This document shows, piece after piece, positions 34,106 to 43,382 of a stretch of DNA of 64,000 bases (its first letter is position 1; each line of letters opens with the position of its first letter). Below the pieces are notes generated by a model. That model searched no databases. It saw nothing but the letters and a program-made list of their open reading frames with translations, and was not told the origin of the DNA. A program made the position numbers and the translations under genes. Source of the stretch: Deltaproteobacteria bacterium (GTDB taxonomy: Bacteria; Myxococcota_A; UBA9042; PHBI01; JACKFB01); the NCBI GenBank assembly GCA_020632695.1, contig JACKFB010000015.1, positions 62,001 through 126,000 on the forward strand. The letters run 5' to 3'.

Positions 34106-34874
34106 CCCGGGTGCCGACCGCTTGCTGGATGCGCGTGAGCCAGCCGCGCAGCATGCCCATGTCGTACTTGTCGGGCGCCATGCGGGTGAACATGCGGCGG
34201 AAGCGCAGCTCCAGGTGGGGGCGGTTCTCCTGGCCGGGGAGGAAGAAGCCCAGGTCGGTCAGGGCGGCGAAGAGGTGCTCGAAGAAGTAGTCCAGCTCCT
34301 CGGCGCTGGCGGGTTCGTCGGCGTGCTTGGTGACCAGCGGCCTGGCCTCGGTGACGGCCATGCGCAGCTCGTAGCAGACGATCTGGACGGCGGACGCCAG
34401 GTTGAGCGACCAGAACGCCGGATCGGTGGGGATCACCATGTGGTGGCGGCAGCGGGCCAGGTCCTCGTTGCTGAGGCCGACCCGCTCGGTGCCGAAGAGC
34501 ACCGCCACCGAAGCCTCGCCGGGCTCCGCCGCGGCCACGGCCGCCAGCCGCCGGACGGGCAGGGCGTCCTCGCCGTTTCGACGCCGGCGCGCCGAGGTCC
34601 CCACCACCAGCGACGCGCCCACCAGGGCCTCCTCCACCGTGGCGCACACGCGCGCGCCCTCGAGGATGTCGTCGGCTCCGGCGGCCCGCGCGTAGGCCTC
34701 GGACGCCAGGTGCTCGGCCGGCCGCACCAGCGCCAGGTCCGTCAGGCCCATCGTCTTCATGGCGCGCGCTGTCGCGCCGATGTTCCCGGGGTGCGTCGGC
34801 TCGACCAGCACGACGCGGAAGCTGTCCAGGGATCGGGTCAGGGCGGCTCTCCGGCGAGGCAGGGGGGACACCAT
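34068..34874 (-). CDS. trmJ: tRNA 2'-O-methyltransferase, TrmJ/SpoU family
   Basis: 268 residues (E. coli TrmJ is about 246). The SPOUT knot motifs are clear: VLVEPTHPGNIGATARAMK, LALVRPAEHL, VAVLFGTERVGLSNEDL and IPTDPAFWSLNLASAVQI. The family methylates the ribose of nucleotide 32 in tRNA using SAM. A helical C-terminal extension (about 180-255) follows as in TrmJ. The last ~11 residues (RRPGGSSEAP region) are encoded by the 97-bp repeat and are probably an added tail. The start is chosen at 34874; an alternative in-frame ATG lies 24 bp upstream. Confidence 0.8.
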   Translation of the reverse strand: MVSPLPRRRAALTRSLDSFRVVLVEPTHPGNIGATARAMKTMGLTDLALVRPAEHLASEAYARAAGADDILEGARVCATVEEALVGASLVVGTSARRRRNGEDALPVRRLAAVAAAEPGEASVAVLFGTERVGLSNEDLARCRHHMVIPTDPAFWSLNLASAVQIVCYELRMAVTEARPLVTKHADEPASAEELDYFFEHLFAALTDLGFFLPGQENRPHLELRFRRMFTRMAPDKYDMGMLRGWLTRIQQAVGTRGSRRPGGSSEAP

Positions 34875-34988
34875 CGCGCCCCTTGCCCCTGATAGCATCG
34901 CAGCCCGCCTCAGCGCACGCCCCAACAGTCGCGACAGGGCGCCCCGCCTGTGGTAGGCGGATGCGTCCCCCCACCACGGGAGCCCCCC

Positions 34989-35762
34989 ATGCGCATCGCC
35001 TTCGCCCTGGCCATCGCTTGCGTCCCCGTCCTCCTGCTCGGCCCGCCCTCGGCCCGCGCCGACGAGCCCCTCGACGATGCGGGCGCCAGCGGCACCGGAC
35101 ACTCCGAATCCTCCGCGAAGACCGGCCGCCGCGACCTCGAGCTGGGCGTCCAGCTCTATGGCGGGCCCAACGGCAGCTTCCTCGACGAGCCGCCCGCGTC
35201 GAAGAAGGGCATCCCGAAGGGCACGCCCGGCGGCCTCTACCCGGGCTTTGCCGGAGTGGGCGGCGGCGGCGGCCTCTCCGTCGTCGGCATGTGGCGTGGC
35301 ATCGTCGGCCTCGACATCGGGTTCCACGTCTCGCTCGACCAGGGCCACGGAGAGATCAACGGCATCGAGCTGAACATGAACCAGGTCGCCGTCCATGTGC
35401 CCATCCTCCTACGTGTAGCGGCCCCCTACCGCACGGTGCGTCCGTTCCTCTTCGTAGGTCCCGAGATCGTCGCCCCGCTCAGCCCGAAGATCGACCTCGA
35501 CCCCGCTCTGCCAGGCGCTACGCTCGCGAGCACAGCCGACACCTACGTCGCGGTCGCTTTCGGCTTCGGTTTCGATATCCGCCTGCCGACCGACAAGCTG
35601 GATGTGCGCATCCCGCTCATGCTGCGCGGAAGCTACACGCCCAGCGTGAGTGACTACGTGGCCGACCGCGTGACCCCGGGCGGAGTGCTGTATACAGCCA
35701 TGGACACCACCTGGCAGTACCAGGCGATGGTGACCCTGGGCGTGGCGATCTACTTCCTCTGA
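34989..35762 (+). CDS. Outer-membrane beta-barrel protein
   Basis: 257 residues. A signal peptide (cleavage after ARA, about residue 22) is followed by Gly- and aromatic-rich strands: DLELGVQLYGG, GFAGVGGGGGLSVVGMW, VGLDIGFHVSL, YRTVRPFLFVGPEIVAPL, YVAVAFGFGFDIRL and a final YQAMVTLGVAIYFL ending at the C-terminus. The last residue is hydrophobic, as barrel-assembly signals usually are. This fits an 8-10-stranded outer-membrane barrel of unknown role. ATG at 34989 is chosen over 34950 because the signal peptide starts there and GGGAG lies 7 nt upstream. Confidence 0.7.
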   Translation: MRIAFALAIACVPVLLLGPPSARADEPLDDAGASGTGHSESSAKTGRRDLELGVQLYGGPNGSFLDEPPASKKGIPKGTPGGLYPGFAGVGGGGGLSVVGMWRGIVGLDIGFHVSLDQGHGEINGIELNMNQVAVHVPILLRVAAPYRTVRPFLFVGPEIVAPLSPKIDLDPALPGATLASTADTYVAVAFGFGFDIRLPTDKLDVRIPLMLRGSYTPSVSDYVADRVTPGGVLYTAMDTTWQYQAMVTLGVAIYFL

Positions 35763-35876
35763 GGCCCTCGCCGAGCCGTCTTGAGGGCTCGTGATTGCAT
35801 CTGGCCAAGCGGCCGCGCCTCTGCGATATGTGGGCCCGCTCGCGCCGTGATGAGGCGCAGACCCAGGGAGATGCGC

Positions 35877-37238
35877 ATGATCGTGATGAAGTTCGGAGGC
35901 ACCTCGGTGGGCAGCGCCGAGGCCATCCGGCGCCTGGTCGACATCGTTCGCGGGCGGCTCGACCGCAAGCCGGTCATCGTGGTGTCCGCCGTCTCGGGCG
36001 TGACCAACCGCCTCATCGCCGCTGCCCAGACCGCCCAGAAGCGCGGCACCGAGCCCGAGCGCGCCGTGAAGGAGCTGGCCCGCATCCACCAGGTCATCCT
36101 CGACGAGCTGAGGCTGCCGCACACGCTGGTCCAGGAGCCGCTGACCCGCCTGGGCGAGGTGCTCAAGGGCATCTACTACCTGCGCGAGCTGACGCCGCGC
36201 TCGCTCGACTACGTGGTGAGCTTCGGCGAGATCATGTCCTCGCGCATCGTCGCCGCCCACCTCACCGCCGAGCACCTCACCGCCAAGGCCTACACCGGCT
36301 GGGACGTTGGCATCGTCACCGACGATCGCTACGGCGAGGCCGAGATCCTGCCCGAGACCTACCCGCGCATCCGCAAGCGCTTCTTGCCCGAGGCCGAGCA
36401 GACCATCGCCGTCGTCACCGGCTTCATCGCCCGCAACAAGGCCGGCGAGCGCACGACGCTGGGCCGCGGCGGCAGCGACTACACGGCCGCGATCATCGGC
36501 CGCGGCGTCGGCGCCGAGGAGATCCAGATCTGGACCGACGTCTCGGGCATCCTCAGCGCCGACCCGCGCGTGGTGTCCGAGGCCTTCACGCTGCGCGAGC
36601 TGACCTTCGACGAGGCGAGCGAGCTGGCCTACTTCGGCGCCAAGGTGCTGCACCCCAAGACCATCGAGCCGGCCGTGCAGGCCGACATCCCGGTGCGCAT
36701 CCTCAACTCCTTCAAGCCGGATGACCCGGGCACCGTGGTCACCCGCGAGTCGGGCGCCCGCAGCGAGCGCGTGGTCGAGGGCCTGGCCGTCAAGCGCGGC
36801 AACAGCCTGGTCAACTTCACCTCGACGCGCATGCTCGAGGCGGGCGGCTACATGGCGCAGCTCTTCGACATCTTCCGGCGCCACAACATCTCCATCGACG
36901 TCATCGCCACCAGCGAGGTCAGCGTCAGCGTCACCGTCGACGGGAGCTGCGTGGGCCGCCTCGAGCAGGCCATGCCCGAGCTGCGGAAGTTCTCGCGCGT
37001 GCGCATCGACCCGAACCGCGCCATCGTCTGCGTGGTCGGCGAGGGCATGCAGGTGCAGCCCGGCATCGCCGGACGCATCTTCAAGACCATGGGCGACGCG
37101 GCCATCAATATCGAGATGATCTCCCAGGGCAGCTCCGAGCTGAACGTCACCTTCGTGGTCACCGACGAGGACGCGAACCGGGCGATGCAGGCGCTCCACG
37201 CCGAGTTCCTGACCGGGCAGGAGCGAGCCGCGCCGTGA
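35877..37238 (+). CDS. lysC: Aspartate kinase (lysine-sensitive type, two ACT domains)
   Basis: 453 residues. The kinase entry MKFGGTSVGSAEAIRRL and the ATP/aspartate site VVSAVSGVTN are followed by VSFGEIMSSRI, GRGGSDYTAAIIG and FGAKVLHPKTIEPA. Two ACT domains follow from about residue 310 (SLVNFTSTRMLEAGGYMAQLF and IVCVVGEGMQVQPGIAGRIF with INIEMISQGSSELNVTFVV). The enzyme makes aspartyl phosphate, the first step to lysine, threonine, methionine and diaminopimelate, and the ACT domains imply feedback control. It is monofunctional, with no homoserine dehydrogenase part. The ATG at 35877 has GGGAG 6 nt upstream. It overlaps the next gene by 4 bp. Confidence 0.95.
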   Translation: MIVMKFGGTSVGSAEAIRRLVDIVRGRLDRKPVIVVSAVSGVTNRLIAAAQTAQKRGTEPERAVKELARIHQVILDELRLPHTLVQEPLTRLGEVLKGIYYLRELTPRSLDYVVSFGEIMSSRIVAAHLTAEHLTAKAYTGWDVGIVTDDRYGEAEILPETYPRIRKRFLPEAEQTIAVVTGFIARNKAGERTTLGRGGSDYTAAIIGRGVGAEEIQIWTDVSGILSADPRVVSEAFTLRELTFDEASELAYFGAKVLHPKTIEPAVQADIPVRILNSFKPDDPGTVVTRESGARSERVVEGLAVKRGNSLVNFTSTRMLEAGGYMAQLFDIFRRHNISIDVIATSEVSVSVTVDGSCVGRLEQAMPELRKFSRVRIDPNRAIVCVVGEGMQVQPGIAGRIFKTMGDAAINIEMISQGSSELNVTFVVTDEDANRAMQALHAEFLTGQERAAP

Positions 37239-38608
37239 CGGAGGGGACCGGACCGGGGGGCGTCGCGGACGACGCGACCCGAGCTCGGACCCTGCGCCGC
37301 TCGGTAGTCGAGGGCGGCCTCTATGCCCTGATGGCGGGCCTGGGCGAGCTCTACTTCGTCGCCGACGCGATCCGCCTGGGCGCGTCGGCCACGGTCATCG
37401 TGCTGGTGGCCACCCTGCCGGTCTTCGTCGGCTCCCTGGGCGCCCTGGGGGCCGTGCAGCTCCTCGCCCGCGCGGTCGGCCGCCGGGCTCTCACCGTGGG
37501 CGCCGTGCTGGCCCAGACCGCGGTGCTCACCGCGCTCTCGCTCACCGACGGCCTGCACGTGGCCTCGCCCACGTCGATGCTGGTCCTGGCGTCGCTCTAC
37601 CAGGCGCTCGGTCAGGCCGCCAACACCTCCTGGTCCTCCTGGTTCGGCGACGTGGTCCCGGCCGAGACGCGCGGCGACTACTTCGCCCGCCGCAACCGCT
37701 GGGTGTACCTGCTCACCTTCGCCGGCCTGCTCGTCGGCGGGCTGCTGCTCCAGCACATCGAGGCCTCGCCCACCTCGCGCCACGCCGGCGGCGGCGGCTT
37801 CGCCCTCATCTTCGGCCTGGCCGCCGGCTTCCGCCTGGTGAGCGCCTGGCTGCTGGCCACCTCCTGGGAGCCCCCCTTCGCCGGCCTGGCCCGCACCGAC
37901 CGCCTCGTCGACTTCCTCCGCGGCACCGACGGCCGCGCCGCCCGCCGCATCCTGCCCCTGGCCGGCGGCTTCCTCTTCGCGGTGGCGCTCTCGTCGCCCT
38001 TCTTCGCCCCCTTCATGTTCAAGGCCCTGGCCTTCGACTACCGCACCTACATGATCGCCCAGGCCTGCCTCGTCGCTGCCAAGCTCCTCACCCTCCCGGG
38101 CTGGGGACGCGCCCTCGATCGCCACGGTCCCCGACAGGTCTACCTGCTCGCCGCGGTCCTGGTCGCCTCGGTCCCGCTGCCCTGGGTCTTCGTCCACGGG
38201 CTCCCGCTGGTGCTCTTCGCCCAGGCCCTCTCCGGCTCCGCCTGGGGCGCCTACGAGGTCTCCCTCTTCACCCTCATGCTCGACACCACCGAGCCCCGCC
38301 ACCGCCCCTTCATCTTCGCCGCCCACAGCGTCTCCAACGGCACCGGCCAGCTCCTCGGCGGCCTGACCGGCGCCGCGCTCTTCGCCCTCGTGGGCCAGGA
38401 CTATCGCTGGATCTTCTTCATCAGCTTCGCCCTGCGCATGGCCGTAGCCCTGGCCGCCCCAAGGCTGCTCGGCCAGCTCGGCTCCCACCCACCGCTACGC
38501 CGCCGCGCCCTCTTCCTCACCCTCATCGGCCTCCGCCCCAACGGAGGCGCCACCCTGCGCCCCGTAGCAGTCACCCCACCGCCACCACCCCCACCACGCG
38601 AGGACTGA
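37235..38608 (+). CDS. MFS transporter
   Basis: 457 residues with about 12 hydrophobic helices: GLYALMAGLGELYFVADAI first, FILAATLPVFVGSLGAL-type second, down to FFISFALRMAVALAA. The loop SWFGDVVPAETRGDYFARRNRW between helices 4 and 5 has the family's GDxxPxxxRG-like phrase seen in MFS proteins related to maltose/BtlA or MFS_1 exporters. The substrate cannot be read from sequence. GTGA overlap with lysC (37235-37238) implies translational coupling, which could suggest an amino-acid or peptide substrate, by inference. The C-terminus ends in a Pro run (PPPPPPPRED), and hexamer array D begins 12 nt after the stop. Confidence 0.8.
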   Translation: MTEGTGPGGVADDATRARTLRRSVVEGGLYALMAGLGELYFVADAIRLGASATVIVLVATLPVFVGSLGALGAVQLLARAVGRRALTVGAVLAQTAVLTALSLTDGLHVASPTSMLVLASLYQALGQAANTSWSSWFGDVVPAETRGDYFARRNRWVYLLTFAGLLVGGLLLQHIEASPTSRHAGGGGFALIFGLAAGFRLVSAWLLATSWEPPFAGLARTDRLVDFLRGTDGRAARRILPLAGGFLFAVALSSPFFAPFMFKALAFDYRTYMIAQACLVAAKLLTLPGWGRALDRHGPRQVYLLAAVLVASVPLPWVFVHGLPLVLFAQALSGSAWGAYEVSLFTLMLDTTEPRHRPFIFAAHSVSNGTGQLLGGLTGAALFALVGQDYRWIFFISFALRMAVALAAPRLLGQLGSHPPLRRRALFLTLIGLRPNGGATLRPVAVTPPPPPPPRED

Positions 38609-38620
38609 CCGCGACAGGCC

Positions 38621-38842
<222 letters not shown>

Positions 38843-38921
38843 CTGCGCCGGCGACGGCGACGGCGGCGGGCGCCGCCACGGTCTCTGTCACGGCCGCCGA
38901 CACCGCCTCGGCCTCGGCCTC

Positions 38922-38965
38922 GGCCACCGCCACCGCCACCGCCACCGCCACCGCCACCGCCACCG
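38922..38965. repeat. CCACCG hexamer run
   Basis: About seven copies of CCACCG/GCCACC follow a ~75-bp non-repetitive interval after array D and abut the stop of the antiporter gene. It is a different hexamer from the CGGNNN family. The 361-bp spacer 38609-38969 contains these two arrays and no gene. Confidence 0.8.
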
Positions 38966-38969
38966 CCGC

Positions 38970-40343
38970 TCAGCCCGTCGCTTCGTCCTCCGGCGGTCGG
39001 TCGGCGCCTCCGATCTCTCCGGCGCGGCCGAGCGCCCACTGGAAGGCTGGCGGGCCGACCAGCTCGTGGATGGCGATCATCGAGATCAGCATCATCTCCA
39101 GCGCCGGGCCCCAGGTGGGGAAGCTGCGGCTGATGAGCGCCGCCAGGGCCAGGGTGACTCCGGCCTGGCTGAGGAACCCGACCCAGGCGTAGCGGCGCAC
39201 CGCCGGCTCGGCGCCGGCCAGGGTGGTGCCCAGCCGCGTGCCGGCGTAGACCAGCGCGGCACGGACGACGACCAGCGCCACCGCTGGCATCCAGATGGCG
39301 CCCAGGGCGTCGAGGCGCACCTTGGCGCCCGCGCCGGCGAAGAAGAGGGCGTAGACGGGCAGGGAGACGCGCTCGATGGCGGCCACGACGCGGTGACCGT
39401 GGCCGCCGGGGAAGTTGGCGACCAGGCAGCCGGCGGCGACGGCGGCCAGCAGGACCTCCAGGTGCAGCGCGCGGCAGGTCTGGGCCAGGGCCAGGCAGAA
39501 GACCAGCAGGAACACCGGCAGCTCGCGGCCGATGGTGCGCAGGTACGCGATGAGCAGGGCGCCGAAGCCGAGGCCCAGCAGCGTCGAGCCCAGCAGCTCG
39601 CGGGTGAGCGTCCACCAGAGCGGCTCGTCGCCGGCGCCGCCCAGGGTGTTGCGCGCGATGGCCAGCGCCAGGGCGAAGAAGACGATGACCGCGATGTCCT
39701 TGAGGATCGTGACGCCGAGCACCGTGCGGGTCACCGGCCCCTCCGAGCGGGTCTCGTTGATGACGGCGATGGTGACCGAGGGCGAGTTGGTCACCGCGAC
39801 CACGGCGAAGACCATGGTGATGACCATCAGCGCGCTCGACGATGGGGGGATGTCCTCGAGGGGGATGACGGTGAAGAAGTGCTGGACGGCGAGGAAGGTG
39901 CCGAACATGCCCACGAAGACGACGATCAGCTCGCCGAAGGTGATGGTGGCCACGCGTCGGATGGCGCGGCGCAGCCAGGCGATCTCGAGCTCGCCGCCGG
40001 CGGTGAGCGCGATGAGGGCCACGGCGACGCCGTCGACGATGCCGCGGGCGCCGAGCATCTCGTGGCTCAAGACGCCGGTGCCGTAGGGGCCGAGCGCGAT
40101 GCCGGCCAACAGGTAGCCGGTGATGCGGGGCAGGCGGGCGTGCACGGCGGCCTTGCCCGCGACGTAGCCGGAGAGCAGCAGGAAGCCGATGGCCGCCGCC
40201 GTGCCGCGGTCGTGGGACAGGCCGTGGGGCAGGGCCAGGGCGCGCCCCAGCGCCAGGATGAGGACGCAGCCCGCCAGCGGCAGCATCCGGAAGAGCAGGC
40301 CGCGGCGGAGGACCGCGAGGGCGGGGTGCGGAGCCGGGCTCAC
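38970..40343 (-). CDS. CPA2-family cation:proton antiporter (second copy)
   Basis: 457 residues with about 12-13 membrane helices. LPRITGYLLAGIALGPYGTGV matches the TM start of Kef/CPA2 Na+ or K+/H+ exchangers, and VAVTNSPSVTIAVINETRSEGPVTRTVLGVTILKDIAVIVFF holds the conserved cation-site region (split by the helix break). It has no RCK/TrkA nucleotide domain, so gating must come from elsewhere. The GTG at 40341-40343 overlaps the stop of the preceding antiporter (GTGA). It is third in an operon of a PtsN-like protein and two antiporters. Its 3' end faces the CCACCG repeat. Confidence 0.85.
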   Translation of the reverse strand: MSPAPHPALAVLRRGLLFRMLPLAGCVLILALGRALALPHGLSHDRGTAAAIGFLLLSGYVAGKAAVHARLPRITGYLLAGIALGPYGTGVLSHEMLGARGIVDGVAVALIALTAGGELEIAWLRRAIRRVATITFGELIVVFVGMFGTFLAVQHFFTVIPLEDIPPSSSALMVITMVFAVVAVTNSPSVTIAVINETRSEGPVTRTVLGVTILKDIAVIVFFALALAIARNTLGGAGDEPLWWTLTRELLGSTLLGLGFGALLIAYLRTIGRELPVFLLVFCLALAQTCRALHLEVLLAAVAAGCLVANFPGGHGHRVVAAIERVSLPVYALFFAGAGAKVRLDALGAIWMPAVALVVVRAALVYAGTRLGTTLAGAEPAVRRYAWVGFLSQAGVTLALAALISRSFPTWGPALEMMLISMIAIHELVGPPAFQWALGRAGEIGGADRPPEDEATG

Positions 40344-41560
40344 GAGGCGGGGTGCGCGGTGGCGCGGGCGGTGAGCGTACGCACGAGCACCGGGGGCGCG
40401 GCGATCTCGTTGATGAGGCTGGCGACCGCGATGGCGGCGAGGGCCCAGCCGCTGGCGTGGCCCGGCCACACCTGGCGGAAGGCGAGGGCGCAAACGAGGC
40501 CGAGGCTGCCCTGGGCGACGAGGCCCTTGCCCCAGTCCGGCCCGGCGGCGAGCCCGGACGAGGGGGGCAGGGACCCGCGCACGCTGCGCGCCAGGACGAT
40601 GAGCGCGCCGGCGCGACCGAGGGTGAGCAGCGCGACCAGCAGGAGCACGGCCGGGCCGAGGTCCTGCACGGCGTAGACGCCGGTCAGGGTCATCAGCATG
40701 ACCAGGGCGGGGCGCTCGAGGCGGCGGATGGCCTGGGCCATGTCGGCCATGCGGTCGCCCGGGAGGTTGACCAGCGTGGCACCGGCGACCGCGCAGAGGG
40801 CGGCCGGCGACAGCCCGAACCACTCGGCCAGGCCGCCGGTGAAGGCGACCATCCCGACGCCGAGCAGGAGGCGCTCGTCGCGCCGGGCGGGGCCTCCGAG
40901 GAAGAGCCAGGTCACCAGCCCGGCGGCCAGGCCCAGGCCCACGTCGCACAGCACCCAGAAGAGCGTCGCGGCGCCGGCGCCCTCGGCGCGGGTCAGGGCG
41001 AAGGCGAAGACGGCGCCGGTCAGCGCCAGCAGGTTGGAGAGCCCCGCGGAGAGCTCGACGAGGCGCAGGGAGGCGAGCAGGTCTGGCGAGCGGCCGCCGC
41101 GGCGGCGTCGGATGGCGGCGGCGAGCGTGGGGGCGCTGACCGCGGCGGCCCCGGCCGTCACCAGCCCGCCCGCCAGCGCGGAGGCCGGTGTCACGCCCGA
41201 GGCGGCGAGCGCCACGGTGGCGAGGGCGAGGGTGCCGAGCGCGACGCCCAGCGCCGGGGTGAGCGCCACGCGGGTGGCGCCGGCGGGGATCGCCCGCAGC
41301 ACCCGACCGTGGAAGCGCATGCCCACCGAGTAGCCGATGGTGCCTGCCACCAGCGCCGCGATGGGGGTCAGCACGGGCGCCATGGCGTCGAGCTGCACGT
41401 CGGTGACGGCGAGGCCGACCAGCGCCCCGATGAGCAGGAAGGCGTGGCCGGTGACGACGAGGTGGGTGAGGCCCAGCGCCTGGCGGAAGCGGCCGAAGCG
41501 ACGCGCGCTCGCCAGGAAGGCGGCGCCGAGCAGCACGGCGACCAGCGCGGGGCCGCTCAT
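40340..41560 (-). CDS. CPA2-like antiporter paralogue (first copy)
   Basis: 406 residues, all-helical membrane protein with about 12 hydrophobic segments, in the cation/proton exchanger fold but less conserved than its neighbour. LALTGAVFAFALTRAEG and ALVMLMTLTGVYAVQDLGPAVLLLVAL are visible; the cation-binding Asp pair of classic CPA2 exchangers is not obvious. It may be a regulatory or heteromeric half of a two-subunit exchanger together with the downstream gene; this is inference. The start overlaps the PtsN-like stop by one base (TGATG), and the stop overlaps the next start (GTGA). Confidence 0.7.
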   Translation of the reverse strand: MSGPALVAVLLGAAFLASARRFGRFRQALGLTHLVVTGHAFLLIGALVGLAVTDVQLDAMAPVLTPIAALVAGTIGYSVGMRFHGRVLRAIPAGATRVALTPALGVALGTLALATVALAASGVTPASALAGGLVTAGAAAVSAPTLAAAIRRRRGGRSPDLLASLRLVELSAGLSNLLALTGAVFAFALTRAEGAGAATLFWVLCDVGLGLAAGLVTWLFLGGPARRDERLLLGVGMVAFTGGLAEWFGLSPAALCAVAGATLVNLPGDRMADMAQAIRRLERPALVMLMTLTGVYAVQDLGPAVLLLVALLTLGRAGALIVLARSVRGSLPPSSGLAAGPDWGKGLVAQGSLGLVCALAFRQVWPGHASGWALAAIAVASLINEIAAPPVLVRTLTARATAHPAS

Positions 41561-42414
41561 CAGTGGCCGCCGCCGCCCGCGCCGCGCTCCGGTTCCCAGC
41601 GCCAGGTCTCGCGGAGCGGCAGCACCGAGACGCGGCCCGCGCGGGCTCCCGTCTCGCGGCAGGCGCGGCGCACCAGGCGGGTGAGCAGGCCCGAGCGCTC
41701 CGGGTCGGCGACCACCAGGATGAGGCGGCGTCCGCCCGGGTCGCCGAAGAGGTCGCGGAAGCTGGCGAAGAGCGGCAGCTCGCGGGACGCCACCTCGCTC
41801 AGGGTGAGGCCGTCGACGACGGTGGCGTCCTCGAAGTCGTGGCCGGCCAGGTCGAGGAGCAGCCGGTCCACGGCCGCCTCGCCCTCGATCTCGATGAGCA
41901 CCAGGTCCCGCGCGCCGCCGAGCGGCCGCGAGTCGGGCCCGGCGCCGGGCGCGTCGGTGGCCACCTCGGACGAGGCGATGGCGCGGGCGATCGCCTGCGG
42001 GTCCGCCGAGCTGCGCAGCGTCTCGAGCAGGCCCTCGACCCGCGCGAGGCGGGCCACGTTGGCCACGGCGACCAGGTGCTGCGCGTCGTCGCCGGGGGGG
42101 CCGAGCACGACGAACCACAGATCCACCGGCACATCGTCGGGCGCGTCGGGGACGGCGAGCGGCGAGCGGACGCGCACCAGCCCCGTCCGCACCGCCTTCA
42201 GCCCGGCGACCATGGCGTGCGGGATGGCGATGCCCTCGCCCAGCGCGATGTGCCCCTCGGCGACCCGCGCGTTCAGCGCCGCCTCCAGGCGCGCCGCCTC
42301 CACGCCGTCGACGCCGCCGGCCATCTGGGCGGCCGCGTGCGTGACCGCGCGCAGGTCGGACGCGTCGACGTCCAGACGAATCCAGCCGGGTTCGAGTCCG
42401 CCGCCTGCCCCCAT
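41560..42414 (-). CDS. PTS EIIA-Ntr (PtsN)-like protein with C-terminal PII-like domain
   Basis: 284 residues. Residues 10-150 match the EIIA fructose/nitrogen fold, with the phospho-acceptor histidine in GEGIAIPHAMV (about residue 69). The C-terminal ~110 residues have a ferredoxin-like pattern (DLVLIEIEGEAAVDRLLLDL ... RAGRVSVLPLRETW) resembling PII-like small regulators. EIIA-Ntr proteins control potassium transporters and antiporters by binding in the unphosphorylated state, so this is the likely regulator of the two antiporters translated next. No EI or HPr gene is in the window. ATG at 42412-42414 is chosen because upstream sequence lacks domain character. Confidence 0.75.
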   Translation of the reverse strand: MGAGGGLEPGWIRLDVDASDLRAVTHAAAQMAGGVDGVEAARLEAALNARVAEGHIALGEGIAIPHAMVAGLKAVRTGLVRVRSPLAVPDAPDDVPVDLWFVVLGPPGDDAQHLVAVANVARLARVEGLLETLRSSADPQAIARAIASSEVATDAPGAGPDSRPLGGARDLVLIEIEGEAAVDRLLLDLAGHDFEDATVVDGLTLSEVASRELPLFASFRDLFGDPGGRRLILVVADPERSGLLTRLVRRACRETGARAGRVSVLPLRETWRWEPERGAGGGGH

Positions 42415-42558
42415 CCGACCCTCCGCAGCGCGAGTCGGGCCAGGATAGCAAAGTGCCGACCGGGAGCCGAGCCCCGCCGGGGCCGCGCTCACACGGGCGC
42501 TGCACGGGTCGGGGGGCGGCGGCGGCGCCGCAGGCCGGGGCGGGTCGTCGAGCGCGCC

Positions 42559-43278
42559 TCAGGCGTCGCCGGCCGCCTCGGTCGTCCTGCCTGCGCGCTC
42601 GTGGTTGGTGCGCAGCAGCCAGTCGTAGAGCGGGGTGATCGAGGCGTAGTACCCGCCGCGCATCGACGTGTGGTGGATGTCGTGGTGGTCCACCATCGCC
42701 GTCAACGTGCGGAAGGGCGCGAAGGGCAGGTGGAAGGCCGAGTGGATGAAGAGGTTCAGGACGCTGTAGACCAGGAAGCAGAGGCCGAAGGCGTAGACGT
42801 GCACCGGGCCGACCAGCCAGGTGCTGAGCAGGAGCAGGGCCACGCCGCCGAAGGTCTCCAAGGGGTGGACGTAGACACTGTCCGGCGCGTAGGGCGTCCG
42901 GATGCGGTGGTGGACGGCGTGGATGCGGCGGCCGGGCGCCCACTCGTGCAGCACGAAGCGGTGGTAGAGGTAGTAGAGGAGGTCGTAGACGGCCAGGATG
43001 GCGACGGCCTCGAAGACGATGCGCAGCGCCGAGCGCGGCTCGGTCGTGAAGAGCTGGTCGTGGGCGAGCCAGGCCAGCCCGAAGACCATCGACATCGAGA
43101 CCACCGAGTTGATGGTCGTCACGCGCGCGTGTTCGCCCTTCGAGATGCGGTGGGGCTTGTCCTCGCGCTCGCGGTGGCGCGCCATGAGCCGCGAGCGGGA
43201 CAAGAGCGTCAGGCCGCCCAGCGCGAGGCCGGCGCAGACCAGGTCGACGGCGATGATGAGGAATATGGAGTGCGTCAT
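42559..43278 (-). CDS. Fatty acid hydroxylase / sterol desaturase superfamily membrane protein
   Basis: 239 residues with about four hydrophobic helices. The di-iron histidine boxes are all present: LYHRFVLHE (HxxxH), RRIHAVHHRI (HxxHH) and MVDHHDIHHTS (HHxxHH). The family includes sterol C4-methyl oxidases, sterol desaturases and lipid hydroxylases, using O2 and two electrons. The substrate is unknown. ATG at 43276-43278 is chosen from the first helix. It is divergent from a TetR regulator, and its upstream region carries an inverted repeat. The neighbouring SDR resembles sterol C4-decarboxylases, which makes lipid or sterol modification plausible. Confidence 0.85.
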   Translation of the reverse strand: MTHSIFLIIAVDLVCAGLALGGLTLLSRSRLMARHREREDKPHRISKGEHARVTTINSVVSMSMVFGLAWLAHDQLFTTEPRSALRIVFEAVAILAVYDLLYYLYHRFVLHEWAPGRRIHAVHHRIRTPYAPDSVYVHPLETFGGVALLLLSTWLVGPVHVYAFGLCFLVYSVLNLFIHSAFHLPFAPFRTLTAMVDHHDIHHTSMRGGYYASITPLYDWLLRTNHERAGRTTEAAGDA

Positions 43279-43330
43279 GACGGCGGCTCGCACGGTGGGA
43301 GGGACGCTGCGCGCTTGACTTTCGCCCTCG

Positions 43331-43346
43331 AGTAATCTCAGTTACC
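43331..43346. promoter_or_regulatory. Inverted repeat GTAA-N6-TTAC, likely TetR operator
   Basis: GTAATCTCAGTTAC carries symmetrical GTAA/TTAC half-sites, extending to CGAGTAA/TTACCCG with one mismatch. It lies in the 104-bp spacer between the divergent hydroxylase and tetR genes, where a TetR dimer would cover both promoters. It is the only A/T-richer patch in the spacer. Confidence 0.5.
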
Positions 43347-43382
43347 CGCGATGCTGTCAACCAGCGCGACCGGAGTGTGTCG

